From Rhizobium rosettiformans W3 (GTDB lineage: Bacteria > Pseudomonadota > Alphaproteobacteria > Rhizobiales > Rhizobiaceae), in NCBI RefSeq assembly GCF_004912135.1, contig NZ_STGU01000007.1, positions 186,001-250,000 of the forward strand: a stretch of DNA of 64,000 bases, written 5' to 3'. Position numbers and translations under genes: made by a program. Below are positions 36,660 through 45,576 of the stretch, one piece after another. Under the pieces are notes generated by a model. That model was not told the DNA's origin. It worked only from the letters and a program-made list of their open reading frames with translations, and ran no database searches. The first letter of the stretch is position 1. Each line of letters starts with the position of its first letter.

Positions 36660-37637
36660 ATGAGCCATCTCCTCATCCTTCTTGCCGCGATCGGGCTCGA
36701 CCGCATCGTAGGGGACCCGCCCTGGCTCTGGCAGCGCGTTCCGCATCCGGTCGTGATCTTCGGCAAGGGCATCGATCTCTTCGAGAAGCGGCTGAATACC
36801 GGGGCTTTCACCCCGGAAGGTCGCCGGCTGAATGGTGTCTTCACCATCCTCGCACTGCTTGCGCTGACGATACTCGTCGGCATGCTGCTTTCCATGATCT
36901 TCCATCACCTGGGATTTCTGGGGCTTATTCTGGAGATCATCGTCGTTGCGGTTTTCCTCGCGCAGAAGAGCCTCGGCGATCATGTGCAGGCGGTTGGCGA
37001 TGGTCTCTTGCGCAATGGTCTCGAGGGAGGGCGGCAGGCGGTTGCCATGATCGTCGGACGCGATCCGAAGACGCTCGATGAGGCGGGCGTGTCGCGCGCT
37101 GCCATCGAGAGCCTGTCGGAGAATTTCGCCGACGGCGTCGTCGCGCCCGTCTTCTGGTATCTGATTGCGGGTCTTCCCGGCATCCTGGCCTACAAGATGC
37201 TGAACACCGCCGATTCCATGATCGGGCACAAGAACGAACGCTTCCTGCAATTCGGCTGGGCGTCTGCCCGCCTTGATGATCTCGCAAACTGGCCCGCCGC
37301 GCGGCTGTCCGCCGGCTTCATCGCCGTGGCAGCCTTACTCCGGCTTGGGGCGGGGGCAGGGCGCCGTTCGCTCTCTGCGGCCTTGCGCGACAGCGGCTTG
37401 CATCGCTCGCCGAATTCCGGCTGGCCGGAGGCGGCCATGGCGGGAGCGCTCGATCTGCAACTTGCAGGCCCGCGCGTCTATGGCGGGATCAGGGTCAGCG
37501 AGCCGATGATGCATGCGGCCGGCCGGGCTGATGCTGGCCCGCAGGATATCCTGTCCGGCATCCGCGTCTTCTACACGGCCTGCAGCGTCATGGCCTCATC
37601 CGTCGCGCTTGCCTGGTTGATGGTGCGCATTTTCTGA
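36660..37637 (+). CDS. cobD: Adenosylcobinamide-phosphate synthase (CobD/CbiB)
   Basis: 325 aa integral membrane protein, which attaches the aminopropanol linker to adenosylcobyric acid. The N-terminal IGLDRIVGDPPWLWQRVPHPV and ESLSENFADGVVAPVFWYL are characteristic; several hydrophobic segments are present, the first two at about residues 60-105. Last gene of the cobABCD run; a weak hairpin lies just after its stop. Confidence 0.94.
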   Translation: MSHLLILLAAIGLDRIVGDPPWLWQRVPHPVVIFGKGIDLFEKRLNTGAFTPEGRRLNGVFTILALLALTILVGMLLSMIFHHLGFLGLILEIIVVAVFLAQKSLGDHVQAVGDGLLRNGLEGGRQAVAMIVGRDPKTLDEAGVSRAAIESLSENFADGVVAPVFWYLIAGLPGILAYKMLNTADSMIGHKNERFLQFGWASARLDDLANWPAARLSAGFIAVAALLRLGAGAGRRSLSAALRDSGLHRSPNSGWPEAAMAGALDLQLAGPRVYGGIRVSEPMMHAAGRADAGPQDILSGIRVFYTACSVMASSVALAWLMVRIF

Positions 37638-37638
37638 T

Positions 37639-37659
37639 CGCATGCCGCAAGGGCATGCG
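37639..37659. terminator. Hairpin between convergent cobD and fnrN, possible terminator
   Basis: CGCATGCC at 37639-37646 and GGCATGCG at 37652-37659 form a perfect eight-pair stem with a five-base loop. No T-run follows on the plus strand, so it may only stabilise or weakly terminate transcripts from either side. Confidence 0.35.
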
Positions 37660-37689
37660 GAGGTCCCTTGTAAAATCGGGATTGTCCGA

Positions 37690-38415
37690 TCAATCGACGC
37701 CGGCTGCGTCTCGCAGGCGGTCGAGCTTCGGCACGATGACGTGCCGATTGTTCTCGATGACGATGATGCCGTCCTTGCGCAGCTTCGTCATCTGGCGGCT
37801 GACGGTCTCGATCGTCAATCCAAGGAAGTCGGCGATATCGGCCCGCGACAGTGGGAGGTCGAAAGTTTGGGTGCCTTCGCTTTCCGGGTCGATATGGGTT
37901 GCGATCAGGTATAGGAAGCTTGCGACCTTTTCCTGCGCGGTCTTGCGACCCAGCGTCAGCATCCAGTCACGGGCTTCGTCGAGTTCCTTCAGCGACTGGG
38001 CATGCAGCTTGCGCTCCATATCCGGCACTTCGCCGACCATGCGGTCGACAATGTTACGCGGGAAGGTGCAGATTTCCGTGTCGGTCGCGGCTTCTGCCGT
38101 GATCGTGCTTTCGCCAAGGAAGGGCCGACCGAGGAAATCCGGGGCAAACTGTAGGCCGACGATCTGCTGGCGGCCATCGGCCATCATCTTCGACAGCTTG
38201 ATCACGCCCTTCAGGATATTGCTGTAGCTGCCGACCTGTTCGCCCTGGCCGATCACCTCATTGCCCGAGTCGATCCGCCGACGCATTGAATGCTTGTTGA
38301 GCTCGGTCAACTGCGAGGCCGTCAGGACCGAACACAGGCCACCATGGCGCGCCTCGCAGGAACGACAAACGGCCGGAGCCTCGCATTCCGGGAAGTGTTT
38401 TCGATAGGTGTCCAT
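37690..38415 (-). CDS. fnrN: FNR-type oxygen-sensing regulator, FnrN
   Basis: 241 aa CRP/FNR regulator. The N-terminus holds C17-x2-C20-x7-C28, and a further cysteine is C116 in TDTEICTFP; together these match the 4Fe-4S ligands of FNR, so the protein should sense oxygen directly, unlike FixK. A further cysteine, C11, precedes the set. The DNA-reading helix ETVSRQ contains the E..SR residues that recognise TTGAT/C half-sites. Three matching boxes lie in this window. Divergent from hemN with a single box between them, which may also control fnrN itself. Confidence 0.93.
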   Translation of the reverse strand: MDTYRKHFPECEAPAVCRSCEARHGGLCSVLTASQLTELNKHSMRRRIDSGNEVIGQGEQVGSYSNILKGVIKLSKMMADGRQQIVGLQFAPDFLGRPFLGESTITAEAATDTEICTFPRNIVDRMVGEVPDMERKLHAQSLKELDEARDWMLTLGRKTAQEKVASFLYLIATHIDPESEGTQTFDLPLSRADIADFLGLTIETVSRQMTKLRKDGIIVIENNRHVIVPKLDRLRDAAGVD

Positions 38416-38527
38416 GGTCGTGCCATCCCGTGTGACCGGTTCTCGACAAAAACCGTCGTAACCGGTCGGTGCCCCGTTTCGGGCCGCTGAGTTTCAATAA
38501 ACTCTACGTGAGAAATCTATCAGTAAA

Positions 38528-38541
38528 TTGATCGAAGTCAA
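38528..38541. promoter_or_regulatory. Anaerobox (FnrN/FixK site) between fnrN and hemN
   Basis: TTGAT-CGAA-GTCAA matches the rhizobial FnrN/FixK consensus TTGAY-N4-RTCAA in every defined base. Its centre is about 72 bases before the hemN ATG, which suits an activating position near -41 with a leader of about 30 bases. It lies 113 bases from the fnrN start. Confidence 0.85.
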
Positions 38542-38606
38542 AGGATGGATCTGCTGACGGCTCTATCTTTGGTCGTAGCTCGACACATCCAAGGCAGCGC
38601 AAATCC

Positions 38607-39956
38607 ATGCAAAATCCTCTACTTTCCAAGTATTCCGGCGCTGTTCCACGGTATACGAGCTATCCGACGGCGCCACACTTCAACGAGGCCGTGGACTGCG
38701 GCAAATATGCGCAGTGGCTGAAGGCCATTACTGGACAGGAGAGAATCTCTCTCTATATCCATGTGCCCTATTGCGATCGCCTTTGCTGGTTCTGTGCCTG
38801 CCATACCAAGCACACGCTGAAATACGAGCCGATCGCCATCTATCTGGAATCGTTGAAGAAAGAGATCGCTTCGGTCGGCGCGCTGGTCTCGCGAGATGCC
38901 GCCGTCACGGCCGTGCATTTCGGTGGCGGTTCTCCCACCATGCTGCGCCCGGACGACCTCGTCGGCCTGATGACGGCGCTGCGCTCCGTCTTCAGTTTCG
39001 CCGATAACGTCGAGATCAGCGTGGAGATGGATCCCAACGACCTCGACGAGCCGCGTTATGATGCGCTCGCTGCCATCGGCATGACCCGTGCCAGCCTCGG
39101 GGTTCAGGACTTCCACCCTGAGGTGCAGAAAGCGATCAACCGGATCCAGACGTTTGAACACACAAAATCCGTCGTCGATGCGGTGCGGGCGCGTGGCGTG
39201 CATTCCGTCAACTGCGACATCCTCTATGGCCTGCCGCACCAGACCGAGGCGACACTCACGGAAACGGTGAAAGACATCCTCTCGCTCGCGCCCGATCGCA
39301 TCGCTCTTTTCGGCTATGCCCATGTCCCGTGGATGAAGAAGCATCAGACGATGATCAAGGAAGAGGTGCTGCCGGGGCTCGACGAGCGCTTCGCGCAGAT
39401 GAACCTTGCGGCATCGATGCTGATCGAGGCTGGCTACGAGCCCGTCGGCATCGACCATTTCGCGCTTCCCTCGGATCGGATGGCGATTGCCGCGCGGGAA
39501 GGGCGGTTGCGGCGCAATTTCCAGGGCTACACGGATGACGCTGCAGAGGCCCTGATCGGGCTCGGCGCCTCCTCGATCGGGCAGTTGCCGCAGGGCTATG
39601 TCCAGAACATGCCGGCAACCGGCGAATACCAGCGCATGGCGGACACTGGTGGCCTGACGGCCGTCCGCGGCATCGAGGTCAGCGCCGACGACAGGCTGCG
39701 CCGTCGGGTGATCGAGGAGATCATGTGCCGCTTTGCCGTCGACTTTTCCGATCTGCGCGCCGAGTTCGGCGATGCCGCCGAGGCGATCGTCCTCGAGGCG
39801 CGAGCCTTTGCCCAGTCGAACCAGGACGGGATCTGTCTCGTCGAGGGTGACCGCTTCGTCATCACGGAGACCGGCCGTCCCTTCGCGCGGACGATTGCCG
39901 CCGTCTTCGACAGCTATCTCGGCAATGGCAAGGGACGCCATTCGATTGCTGTTTAA
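38607..39956 (+). CDS. hemN: Oxygen-independent coproporphyrinogen III dehydrogenase
   Basis: 449 aa radical SAM enzyme for heme synthesis without oxygen. The cluster motif C-x3-C-x2-C is in PYCDRLCWFCACHTK (about residues 55-65), with the SAM glycine motif FGGGSPTML and the HemN-specific N-terminus SKYSGAVPRYTSYPTAPHF. The true HemN N-terminus and length separate it from HemW-like proteins. Expected to be induced by FnrN through the box at 38528-38541, supplying heme to the cbb3 oxidase. Confidence 0.96.
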   Translation: MQNPLLSKYSGAVPRYTSYPTAPHFNEAVDCGKYAQWLKAITGQERISLYIHVPYCDRLCWFCACHTKHTLKYEPIAIYLESLKKEIASVGALVSRDAAVTAVHFGGGSPTMLRPDDLVGLMTALRSVFSFADNVEISVEMDPNDLDEPRYDALAAIGMTRASLGVQDFHPEVQKAINRIQTFEHTKSVVDAVRARGVHSVNCDILYGLPHQTEATLTETVKDILSLAPDRIALFGYAHVPWMKKHQTMIKEEVLPGLDERFAQMNLAASMLIEAGYEPVGIDHFALPSDRMAIAAREGRLRRNFQGYTDDAAEALIGLGASSIGQLPQGYVQNMPATGEYQRMADTGGLTAVRGIEVSADDRLRRRVIEEIMCRFAVDFSDLRAEFGDAAEAIVLEARAFAQSNQDGICLVEGDRFVITETGRPFARTIAAVFDSYLGNGKGRHSIAV

Positions 39957-40061
39957 GCAACACTAACCCCGCAAATTTCGCTGCCGCAAAAAACCACCAT
40001 TGGCATTTGACGGTGTTTTCCTTATGTGGAACCCAGAATTTGAGACATATGAGGTACAGGC

Positions 40062-40340
40062 GTGACCGCTACATTCGACAAAGTTGCCGACATCATTGCT
40101 GAGACCAGCGAAATCGACCGCGAGACGATCACGCCGGAAAGCCACACGATTGATGACCTCGGCATCGACAGCCTCGACTTCCTCGACATCGTCTTCGCGA
40201 TCGACAAGGAATTCGGCATCAAGATCCCGCTCGAGCAGTGGACGCAGGAAGTCAACGAAGGCAAGGTTTCGACCGAAGAATACTTCGTGTTGAAGAACCT
40301 CTGCGCCAAGATCGACGAGCTTCGCGCCGCAAAGGGCTGA
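40062..40340 (+). CDS. acpXL: Acyl carrier protein AcpXL for lipid A VLCFA
   Basis: 92 aa specialised carrier protein for 27-hydroxyoctacosanoic acid. The phosphopantetheine serine is S37 in [13 protein letters not shown]. The acidic profile and the C-terminal [14 protein letters not shown] fit AcpXL rather than housekeeping AcpP. The start is GTG at 40062 after GAGGTACAG. First gene of the VLCFA cluster, with its promoter in the 105 bases upstream. Confidence 0.96.
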
Positions 40341-40366
40341 TCCGTCTCCAACGAGCGGACATTGTC

Positions 40367-40840
40367 ATGCTGCTTGAATATTTCCAGATGATTGACAAGG
40401 TCGAGAGCGTGGATCTCGGCCTTGGTCGTTTGAAGGCCACCTCGACCGTGCCGATGGAAAGCCCTGTCTTCGAGGGCCATTTTCCGGGCATGCCGCTCGT
40501 GCCCGGCGTTCTCCTGATCGAGACCATGGCGCAGGCCTCCGGCATGCTTTTGCTCGCGGTCAAGGACTTCGAGGCCATGCCCTTCCTGATGTCGGTCGAT
40601 GGCGCCAAGATGCGCACTTTCGTCGAGCCCGGTGCGGTCCTCGATATCGAGGCGGAGCTGGAGCATGACGGATCGGGTTTCGCCGTCACCAAGGCGAAGA
40701 TCACGAGCGCCGGCAAAAAGGTCTGCGACGCGCAGCTGAAGCTGCGCACCATGCCCTTCTCCGAGGTACCGCTGGCGCCAATCGTGCGCAAGCGCGCGGA
40801 GGAAGTCGGCCTGATCGCCGCGATGGCCTCTCAAGGCTGA
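40367..40840 (+). CDS. fabZXL: 3-hydroxyacyl-ACP dehydratase, FabZ-like, of the VLCFA cluster
   Basis: 157 aa hot-dog fold. The catalytic helix reads EGHFPGMPLVPGVLLIETMAQ, with the FabZ histidine and, 14 residues later, the glutamate both present (about residues 37-51). It should dehydrate 3-hydroxyacyl chains on AcpXL during elongation. The ATG at 40367 lies 26 bases after acpXL. Confidence 0.92.
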   Translation: MLLEYFQMIDKVESVDLGLGRLKATSTVPMESPVFEGHFPGMPLVPGVLLIETMAQASGMLLLAVKDFEAMPFLMSVDGAKMRTFVEPGAVLDIEAELEHDGSGFAVTKAKITSAGKKVCDAQLKLRTMPFSEVPLAPIVRKRAEEVGLIAAMASQG

Positions 40841-40943
40841 CACGCATTCGGCTTCAAGGCAGGCAATCTCCTATTGACCTTGGGGCCTTATTCGGGAAAA
40901 CCCGCATTTTACGCCGGTGAGCCTGCCGGCGAGAGGATTGCTT

Positions 40944-42149
40944 ATGGTCAAACAACCGAATGATGTGGTGATCACCGGCGTCGGGATCGTCACCTGCCAC
41001 GGCACCGGCAAGGACGCCCATCTGGCGCTTCTGTCCGCCACGACCGCTCCGGAACCCGTCCTGGAGACCGAAAAATTCGCGCCTTACGTCGTGCACAAGC
41101 TGCCTGAGATCGACTGGTCGCAGCAGATCGCCAAGCGTGGCGACCAGCGCCAGATGGAGAACTGGCAGCGTCTCGGCGTCTTCGCCGCCGGTCTCGCGCT
41201 CGACGATGCAGGCATGAAGGACGATGCGGATGCCTGCGGCACCATGGACCTGATCGTTGCGGCCGGTGGTGGCGAGCGGGATATCGCCGTCGACAGCCTG
41301 ATCGTCGACGAGGCCCTGCAGCGCAACGACCGCGAAAAGTTCCTGATCGAGAAGCTGAAGACCGAACTGCGTCCGACGCTCTTCCTGGCACAGCTTTCGA
41401 ACCTGCTCGCTGGCAATATCTCGATCGTCCACAAGGTGACCGGTTCTTCGCGCACCTTCATGGGCGAAGAAGCCGCCGGCATCTCGGCGATCGCCACCGC
41501 CTTCGCCCGCATCAAGGCCGGCCAGTCGACGCATACGCTCGTCGGCGGCGCCTTCGTTTCGGAGCGTCCCGATATCCTGCTGCTCGTCGAGGGCATTCGT
41601 GCCCATCAGACCGGACCGTGGCAGCCGCTTTGGGCGCGAGACGGCTCCTCCGGCGGCGGCATGATCCTCGGCACGGTCGGCGCCTTCCTGGTGCTTGAAT
41701 CACGCGAACATGCCGAGGCCCGTGGCGCGCATATCTATGCCGTGCTCGACGCCGTCGAAGGTGACCGCGGTCAGCGTGACGACGGAAAGCTCGAAGCACG
41801 CCTCAGTGGCATGGTTCCGGAAGCCGACCAACTGTCGGCTGCGGACACCGTGGTGTTTTCGGGCGCCTCGGGTCTTGCCGACCTTACGCAACGTGAGAAG
41901 GCTCTCCTTACGGAACGTTTCGCCGGCATGCCGGTGCGTGGCTTCGCCGGTTCGATCGGTCATTCAGTCGAGGCGCAGTTCCCCGCGGGTCTGGCGCTTG
42001 CCGCCCTTGCGATCGATTCCGGCGCCACCGTGCCGGCCTTCGATCCGGCGCATGAAACGGCTCAGTCCGGTCCGGCCAAACATGCCATCATCTCCACCGT
42101 CGGCTATGTGCGAGGCGAAGGCCTTGCCGTGCTCTCGGCCAATGCGTGA
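40944..42149 (+). CDS. fabF2XL: FabF2XL: ketosynthase-fold protein lacking the catalytic cysteine
   Basis: 401 aa thiolase-fold KAS-like protein, second of the three condensing-step genes in the VLCFA cluster. Where KAS enzymes have TACA(S/T)G, it reads ISIVHKVTGSS: the cysteine aligns with V165, and no cysteine is near (I see only two, near residues 17 and 94). The first active-site histidine motif (NAHGTST) is replaced by FSGASGLADL, while the second is kept as GSIGHSVEA. It should therefore not condense by itself. The pattern resembles the chain-length factor of type II polyketide synthases, and it is followed by the intact FabF1XL 13 bases later. Heterodimer formation is inference. Confidence 0.88.
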   Translation: MVKQPNDVVITGVGIVTCHGTGKDAHLALLSATTAPEPVLETEKFAPYVVHKLPEIDWSQQIAKRGDQRQMENWQRLGVFAAGLALDDAGMKDDADACGTMDLIVAAGGGERDIAVDSLIVDEALQRNDREKFLIEKLKTELRPTLFLAQLSNLLAGNISIVHKVTGSSRTFMGEEAAGISAIATAFARIKAGQSTHTLVGGAFVSERPDILLLVEGIRAHQTGPWQPLWARDGSSGGGMILGTVGAFLVLESREHAEARGAHIYAVLDAVEGDRGQRDDGKLEARLSGMVPEADQLSAADTVVFSGASGLADLTQREKALLTERFAGMPVRGFAGSIGHSVEAQFPAGLALAALAIDSGATVPAFDPAHETAQSGPAKHAIISTVGYVRGEGLAVLSANA

Positions 42150-42162
42150 GGAGTAAAGATCC

Positions 42163-43452
42163 ATGACCGATCGCCGTTTCAAGGATCATCTCGGCCGCCC
42201 GATCATCGCCGTCACTGGCATGGGCGTCATCACCTCGCTCGGCCAGGGGCTTGCCGACAACTGGTCGAAGCTCACTTCGGGCACATCCGGCATCCATTAC
42301 ATCAAGCGTTTCGACACCGAGGGCATGTCGACGCGCATCGGCGGCACCGTCGATTTCGTTGCCGTTCCCGCCAACAATGCCGTCGAGCGCTCCTATGCGC
42401 TGGCGCGCGAGACGACCATTGAAGCGCTGGCGCAGGCCGGCATCAATGGCGACTTCAATGGCCCGCTCTTCCTCGCTGCCCCGCCGGTCGAGCCGGAATG
42501 GCATGACCGCTTTGCGCTCGCTGAACGCGCTCCGGCCTCGACCCAGCCGGGCGACGCCTATGACCGCTTCCTTGCCGCCATGCGCGAAAAGCCGGATCCG
42601 GTCTTTCTCGAAGCGGTGCAGTTCGGCTCGATCTCCGAGCGTCTGTCCGACAAGTTCGGCACCCGTGGTCTGCCGGTGACCCTGTCGACGGCCTGCGCGT
42701 CTGGCGCGACCGCGATCCAGCTCGGCGTCGAGGCGATCCGCCAGGGCCGTACGGAACGGGCGCTGACGGTTGCAACCGATGGCTCGATCAGCCCGGAAGC
42801 GGTCATCCGCTTCTCGCTGCTGTCGGCACTCTCGACCCAGAATGATCCGCCGGAAAAAGCATCAAAACCCTTCAGCAAGGAGCGCGACGGCTTCGTGATC
42901 GCCGAGGGTGCAGCAACCCTGGTGCTGGAATCGCTGGAATCGGCAGTTGCCCGTGGTGCCAAGGTGCTCGGTATCATCAAGGGCTGCGGCGAAAAGGCCG
43001 ACCATTTCCACCGCACGCGCTCTTCGCCGGACGGCGGTCCTGCGATTGCGACCATCAAGGCAGCCCTTGCAGATGCCGGACTGTCGGAAGAGGCCATCGG
43101 CTACATCAATGCCCATGGCACCTCGACGCCCGAGAACGACAAGATGGAGTATGGCGCCATGCTGTCGGTCTTCGGTGACCGTCTGAAGGACGCCATTCCG
43201 TGCTCATCGAACAAGTCGATGATCGGCCACACGCTGACGGCTGCCGGTGCGGTCGAAGCCGTGTTCTCGATCCAGACGATGCTGACGGGCACGCTGCCGC
43301 CGACGATCAACTACACCAATCCTGATCCGTCGATCGTGCTGGACGTGGTGCCGAACACGAAGCGGGAGGCCTCCGTTTCGGCGGTTCTTTCGAACTCCTT
43401 CGGCTTCGGCGGCCAGAACGCCAGCCTTGTCATGACGCGGGAACCGGTCTAA
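42163..43452 (+). CDS. fabF1XL: FabF1XL: 3-oxoacyl-ACP synthase of the VLCFA cluster
   Basis: 429 aa KAS II-type enzyme with a complete triad: C178 in STACASGATA, His in YINAHGTSTPEND and His in SNKSMIGHTLTAAGA. Elongates the acyl chain on AcpXL towards C28. Follows the cysteine-less FabF2XL by 13 bases, so near-equal synthesis of the two is plausible. A 161-base gap containing a palindromic repeat separates it from adh2XL. Confidence 0.94.
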   Translation: MTDRRFKDHLGRPIIAVTGMGVITSLGQGLADNWSKLTSGTSGIHYIKRFDTEGMSTRIGGTVDFVAVPANNAVERSYALARETTIEALAQAGINGDFNGPLFLAAPPVEPEWHDRFALAERAPASTQPGDAYDRFLAAMREKPDPVFLEAVQFGSISERLSDKFGTRGLPVTLSTACASGATAIQLGVEAIRQGRTERALTVATDGSISPEAVIRFSLLSALSTQNDPPEKASKPFSKERDGFVIAEGAATLVLESLESAVARGAKVLGIIKGCGEKADHFHRTRSSPDGGPAIATIKAALADAGLSEEAIGYINAHGTSTPENDKMEYGAMLSVFGDRLKDAIPCSSNKSMIGHTLTAAGAVEAVFSIQTMLTGTLPPTINYTNPDPSIVLDVVPNTKREASVSAVLSNSFGFGGQNASLVMTREPV

Positions 43453-43474
43453 GGCCTGCGCCAACAATTCGGGA

Positions 43475-43562
43475 CGTCATCCTCGGCTTGAGGCCGGGGA
43501 TCCGCGAACCCTGCTTAAACAATGAAGGTCGGCAGATGCTCGGGACATGCCCGGGCATGACG
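43475..43562. repeat. Intergenic palindromic repeat of rhizobial/alphaproteobacterial type
   Basis: Two related arms in inverted orientation, 43475-43503 (begins CGTCATCCTCGGCTTGAGGC) and 43535-43562 (reverse complement begins CGTCATGCCCGGGCATGTCC). Both match the CGTCAT-cc-CGGg-cTTG-cCCGgGgATC type of short palindrome found widely in intergenic DNA of rhizobia and relatives. Enclosed spacer of about 31 bases. It could form a large hairpin in the transcript between fabF1XL and adh2XL. Confidence 0.7.
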
Positions 43563-43613
43563 ATGGGAGCGTGACGACGCCTCATCCGCCACCTGGCCCT
43601 GAAGGAAACAGTC

Positions 43614-44642
43614 ATGCGCGCATTGCAACTCGTCGAAGACCGCAAGCTCGAAATCGTCGACCTGCCGGAGCCGGATGCACCGGGTCCAGGCGAGGTCACG
43701 TTGCGCGTCAAGGCCGTTGCCTTGAACCATATCGACGTCTGGGGCTGGCGCGGCATGGCATTCGCCAAGCGCAAGATGCCGCTCGTCATCGGTGCGGAAG
43801 CTTCGGGCGTGGTCGAGGCGATCGGCCCTGGCGTCGGCAATATCCTGCCTGGCCAGTTGGCGGCCGTTTACGGCGCGCGCACCTGCGGTCTCTGCAAGCC
43901 CTGCCGCGAAGGCCGTGACAATCTCTGCGAACATGTCGGTGGCGTGCACGGCTTCCACCTCGACGGTTTCGCCCAGGAAAAGATCAACCTGCCGGCCCGG
44001 CTGCTCGTGCCGGCACCTCACGGCGTCGATGCAGTCGGTGCCGCTCTCGCTCCCGTCACCTTCGGCACCGTCGAACACATGCTCTTCGACAATGCCAAGC
44101 TCGAGCCGGGTGAAACCATCCTTGTGCATGCCGGTGGTTCGGGCATCGGCACGGCGGCCATTCAGCTTGCCAAGAAGATCGGCTGCACCGTCATCACCAC
44201 CGTCGGTTCCGACGACAAGATCGAGCCGGCCAAGGCGCTCGGTGCCGATCACGTCATCAACTACCGCACCGACCGCTTCGAAGGTGTCGTGCGCAAGCTC
44301 ACCAAGAAGAAGGGCGTCGACGTCGTCTTCGAACATGTCGGCAAGGACACCTGGGCCGGCTCCATGCTCTGCCTGAAGCGCGGCGGTCGTCTCGTTACCT
44401 GCGGTTCGACCTCGGGTGTGTCGACCGACATGAACCTGATGATGCTCTTCCAGCAGCAGCTGAAGCTGCTCGGATCCTTTGGCTGCCGCATGGAGAACAT
44501 GGCGAACGCCATGCAGAAGATGGCGCGCGGCATCGTGCATCCGGTCATCGACACCGAAGTCACCTTCGACGATATCGACCGGGCGCTCGCCCGCATGGAA
44601 GGCCGCCAGGTCTTCGGCAAGATCATTCTGAAGATGGACTGA
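43614..44642 (+). CDS. adh2XL: Zinc-type alcohol dehydrogenase-like protein of the VLCFA cluster
   Basis: 342 aa MDR-superfamily protein. The four structural-zinc cysteines are present (TCGLCKPCREGRDNLC), and the nucleotide site is VHAGGSGIGTAAIQLAKK. The catalytic-zinc ligands look lost: the usual GHE reads GAEASG, and the usual N-terminal cysteine region reads WGWRGM. It may act as an enoyl- or quinone-reductase-type enzyme, for example reducing the double bond after FabZXL; that is inference. Member of the conserved acpXL-lpxXL gene order. Confidence 0.9.
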   Translation: MRALQLVEDRKLEIVDLPEPDAPGPGEVTLRVKAVALNHIDVWGWRGMAFAKRKMPLVIGAEASGVVEAIGPGVGNILPGQLAAVYGARTCGLCKPCREGRDNLCEHVGGVHGFHLDGFAQEKINLPARLLVPAPHGVDAVGAALAPVTFGTVEHMLFDNAKLEPGETILVHAGGSGIGTAAIQLAKKIGCTVITTVGSDDKIEPAKALGADHVINYRTDRFEGVVRKLTKKKGVDVVFEHVGKDTWAGSMLCLKRGGRLVTCGSTSGVSTDMNLMMLFQQQLKLLGSFGCRMENMANAMQKMARGIVHPVIDTEVTFDDIDRALARMEGRQVFGKIILKMD

Positions 44643-44646
44643 TCGC

Positions 44647-45576
44647 GTGCGGATGCTCGTCACCCGCATCGTTCTGGCGCTGCGCAAGTTCTATCAGTGG
44701 TCCGTCGCCCAGGCGGCCTTCGGCTTCCTGACGGCGCTCAAGATCTTTCCGGCTGATTCCGCGATCAATTTCGCCGACCGGCTGATGCGTTGGGTCGGGC
44801 CGAAGACGAAGCGCCATCGCCTGATGCAGGTGAACCTGCGCAATGCGTTTCCTGAAAAGTCCGAGGCCGAGCGCGAAGAGATTGCACTGGCAAGCTGGGG
44901 CCATATGGGCCGCCTCGCGGCCGAATACGTCTTCCTCGATCGTCTGTTCGATTTTGATCCGGAGAAACCGGGCGAGGGCAGGGTGGAAGTCTCCGGCGTC
45001 GAGCAGTTCCTCGACCTGCGCGACAATCCGCGCCCCTTCATCGTCTTCACCGGCCATACCGCCAATTTCGAGCTCCTGCCGGTCGCGGGTGCCGCCTTCG
45101 GGCTTTACGTGACCGTTCTCTTCCGGCCGCCGAACAATCCCTACATCGCCGAGAAGGTCTTCGACTTCCGCCGCAAGCGCATGGGCAAGCTCGTGCCCTC
45201 GCATGCCGGCTCGTCCTTCGCGCTGGCCCGGCAGCTGGAGCAGGGCGGCGGCGTCGGTGTGCTGGTCGACCAGAAGTTCAAGAAGGGTCTGGAGACCCAG
45301 TTCTTCGGCAATCCGGTCCGCACCAATCCGCTGCTCGCCAAGCTCGCGCGCCAGTTCGAGTGCGAGGTCTATCCGGCGCGCTGCATTCGCCTGCCGGGCA
45401 ACCGCTTCCGGCTGGAGATCGAGCCACAGTTCATCCTGCCTCGTAACGACAAGGGTCAGATCGACGTCAATGCGACGGCGCAGATGCTGAACAACAAGGT
45501 CGAGGCCTGGGTGCGCGAGTATCCGGAGCAGTGGCTTTGGTATCACGACCGCTGGGACATCAAGCGGTCCATCTGA
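44647..45576 (+). CDS. lpxXL: Lipid A VLCFA acyltransferase LpxXL
   Basis: 309 aa LpxL/HtrB-family acyltransferase at the inner membrane; transfers the very-long-chain hydroxy acid from AcpXL to lipid A. The catalytic H-x4-E is in FTGHTANFELLP (about residue 137), followed by FRPPNNPYI and GVLVDQKFKKGLETQFFG. The GTG at 44647 and ATG at 44653 are both possible. Last gene of the cluster, four bases after adh2XL. Confidence 0.93.
   Translation: MRMLVTRIVLALRKFYQWSVAQAAFGFLTALKIFPADSAINFADRLMRWVGPKTKRHRLMQVNLRNAFPEKSEAEREEIALASWGHMGRLAAEYVFLDRLFDFDPEKPGEGRVEVSGVEQFLDLRDNPRPFIVFTGHTANFELLPVAGAAFGLYVTVLFRPPNNPYIAEKVFDFRRKRMGKLVPSHAGSSFALARQLEQGGGVGVLVDQKFKKGLETQFFGNPVRTNPLLAKLARQFECEVYPARCIRLPGNRFRLEIEPQFILPRNDKGQIDVNATAQMLNNKVEAWVREYPEQWLWYHDRWDIKRSI

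Noticed and set aside
35622..37250. 542-codon open frame on the minus strand
   Set aside because: Antisense to cobC and cobD, which both have clear motifs; the translation is charged and featureless.
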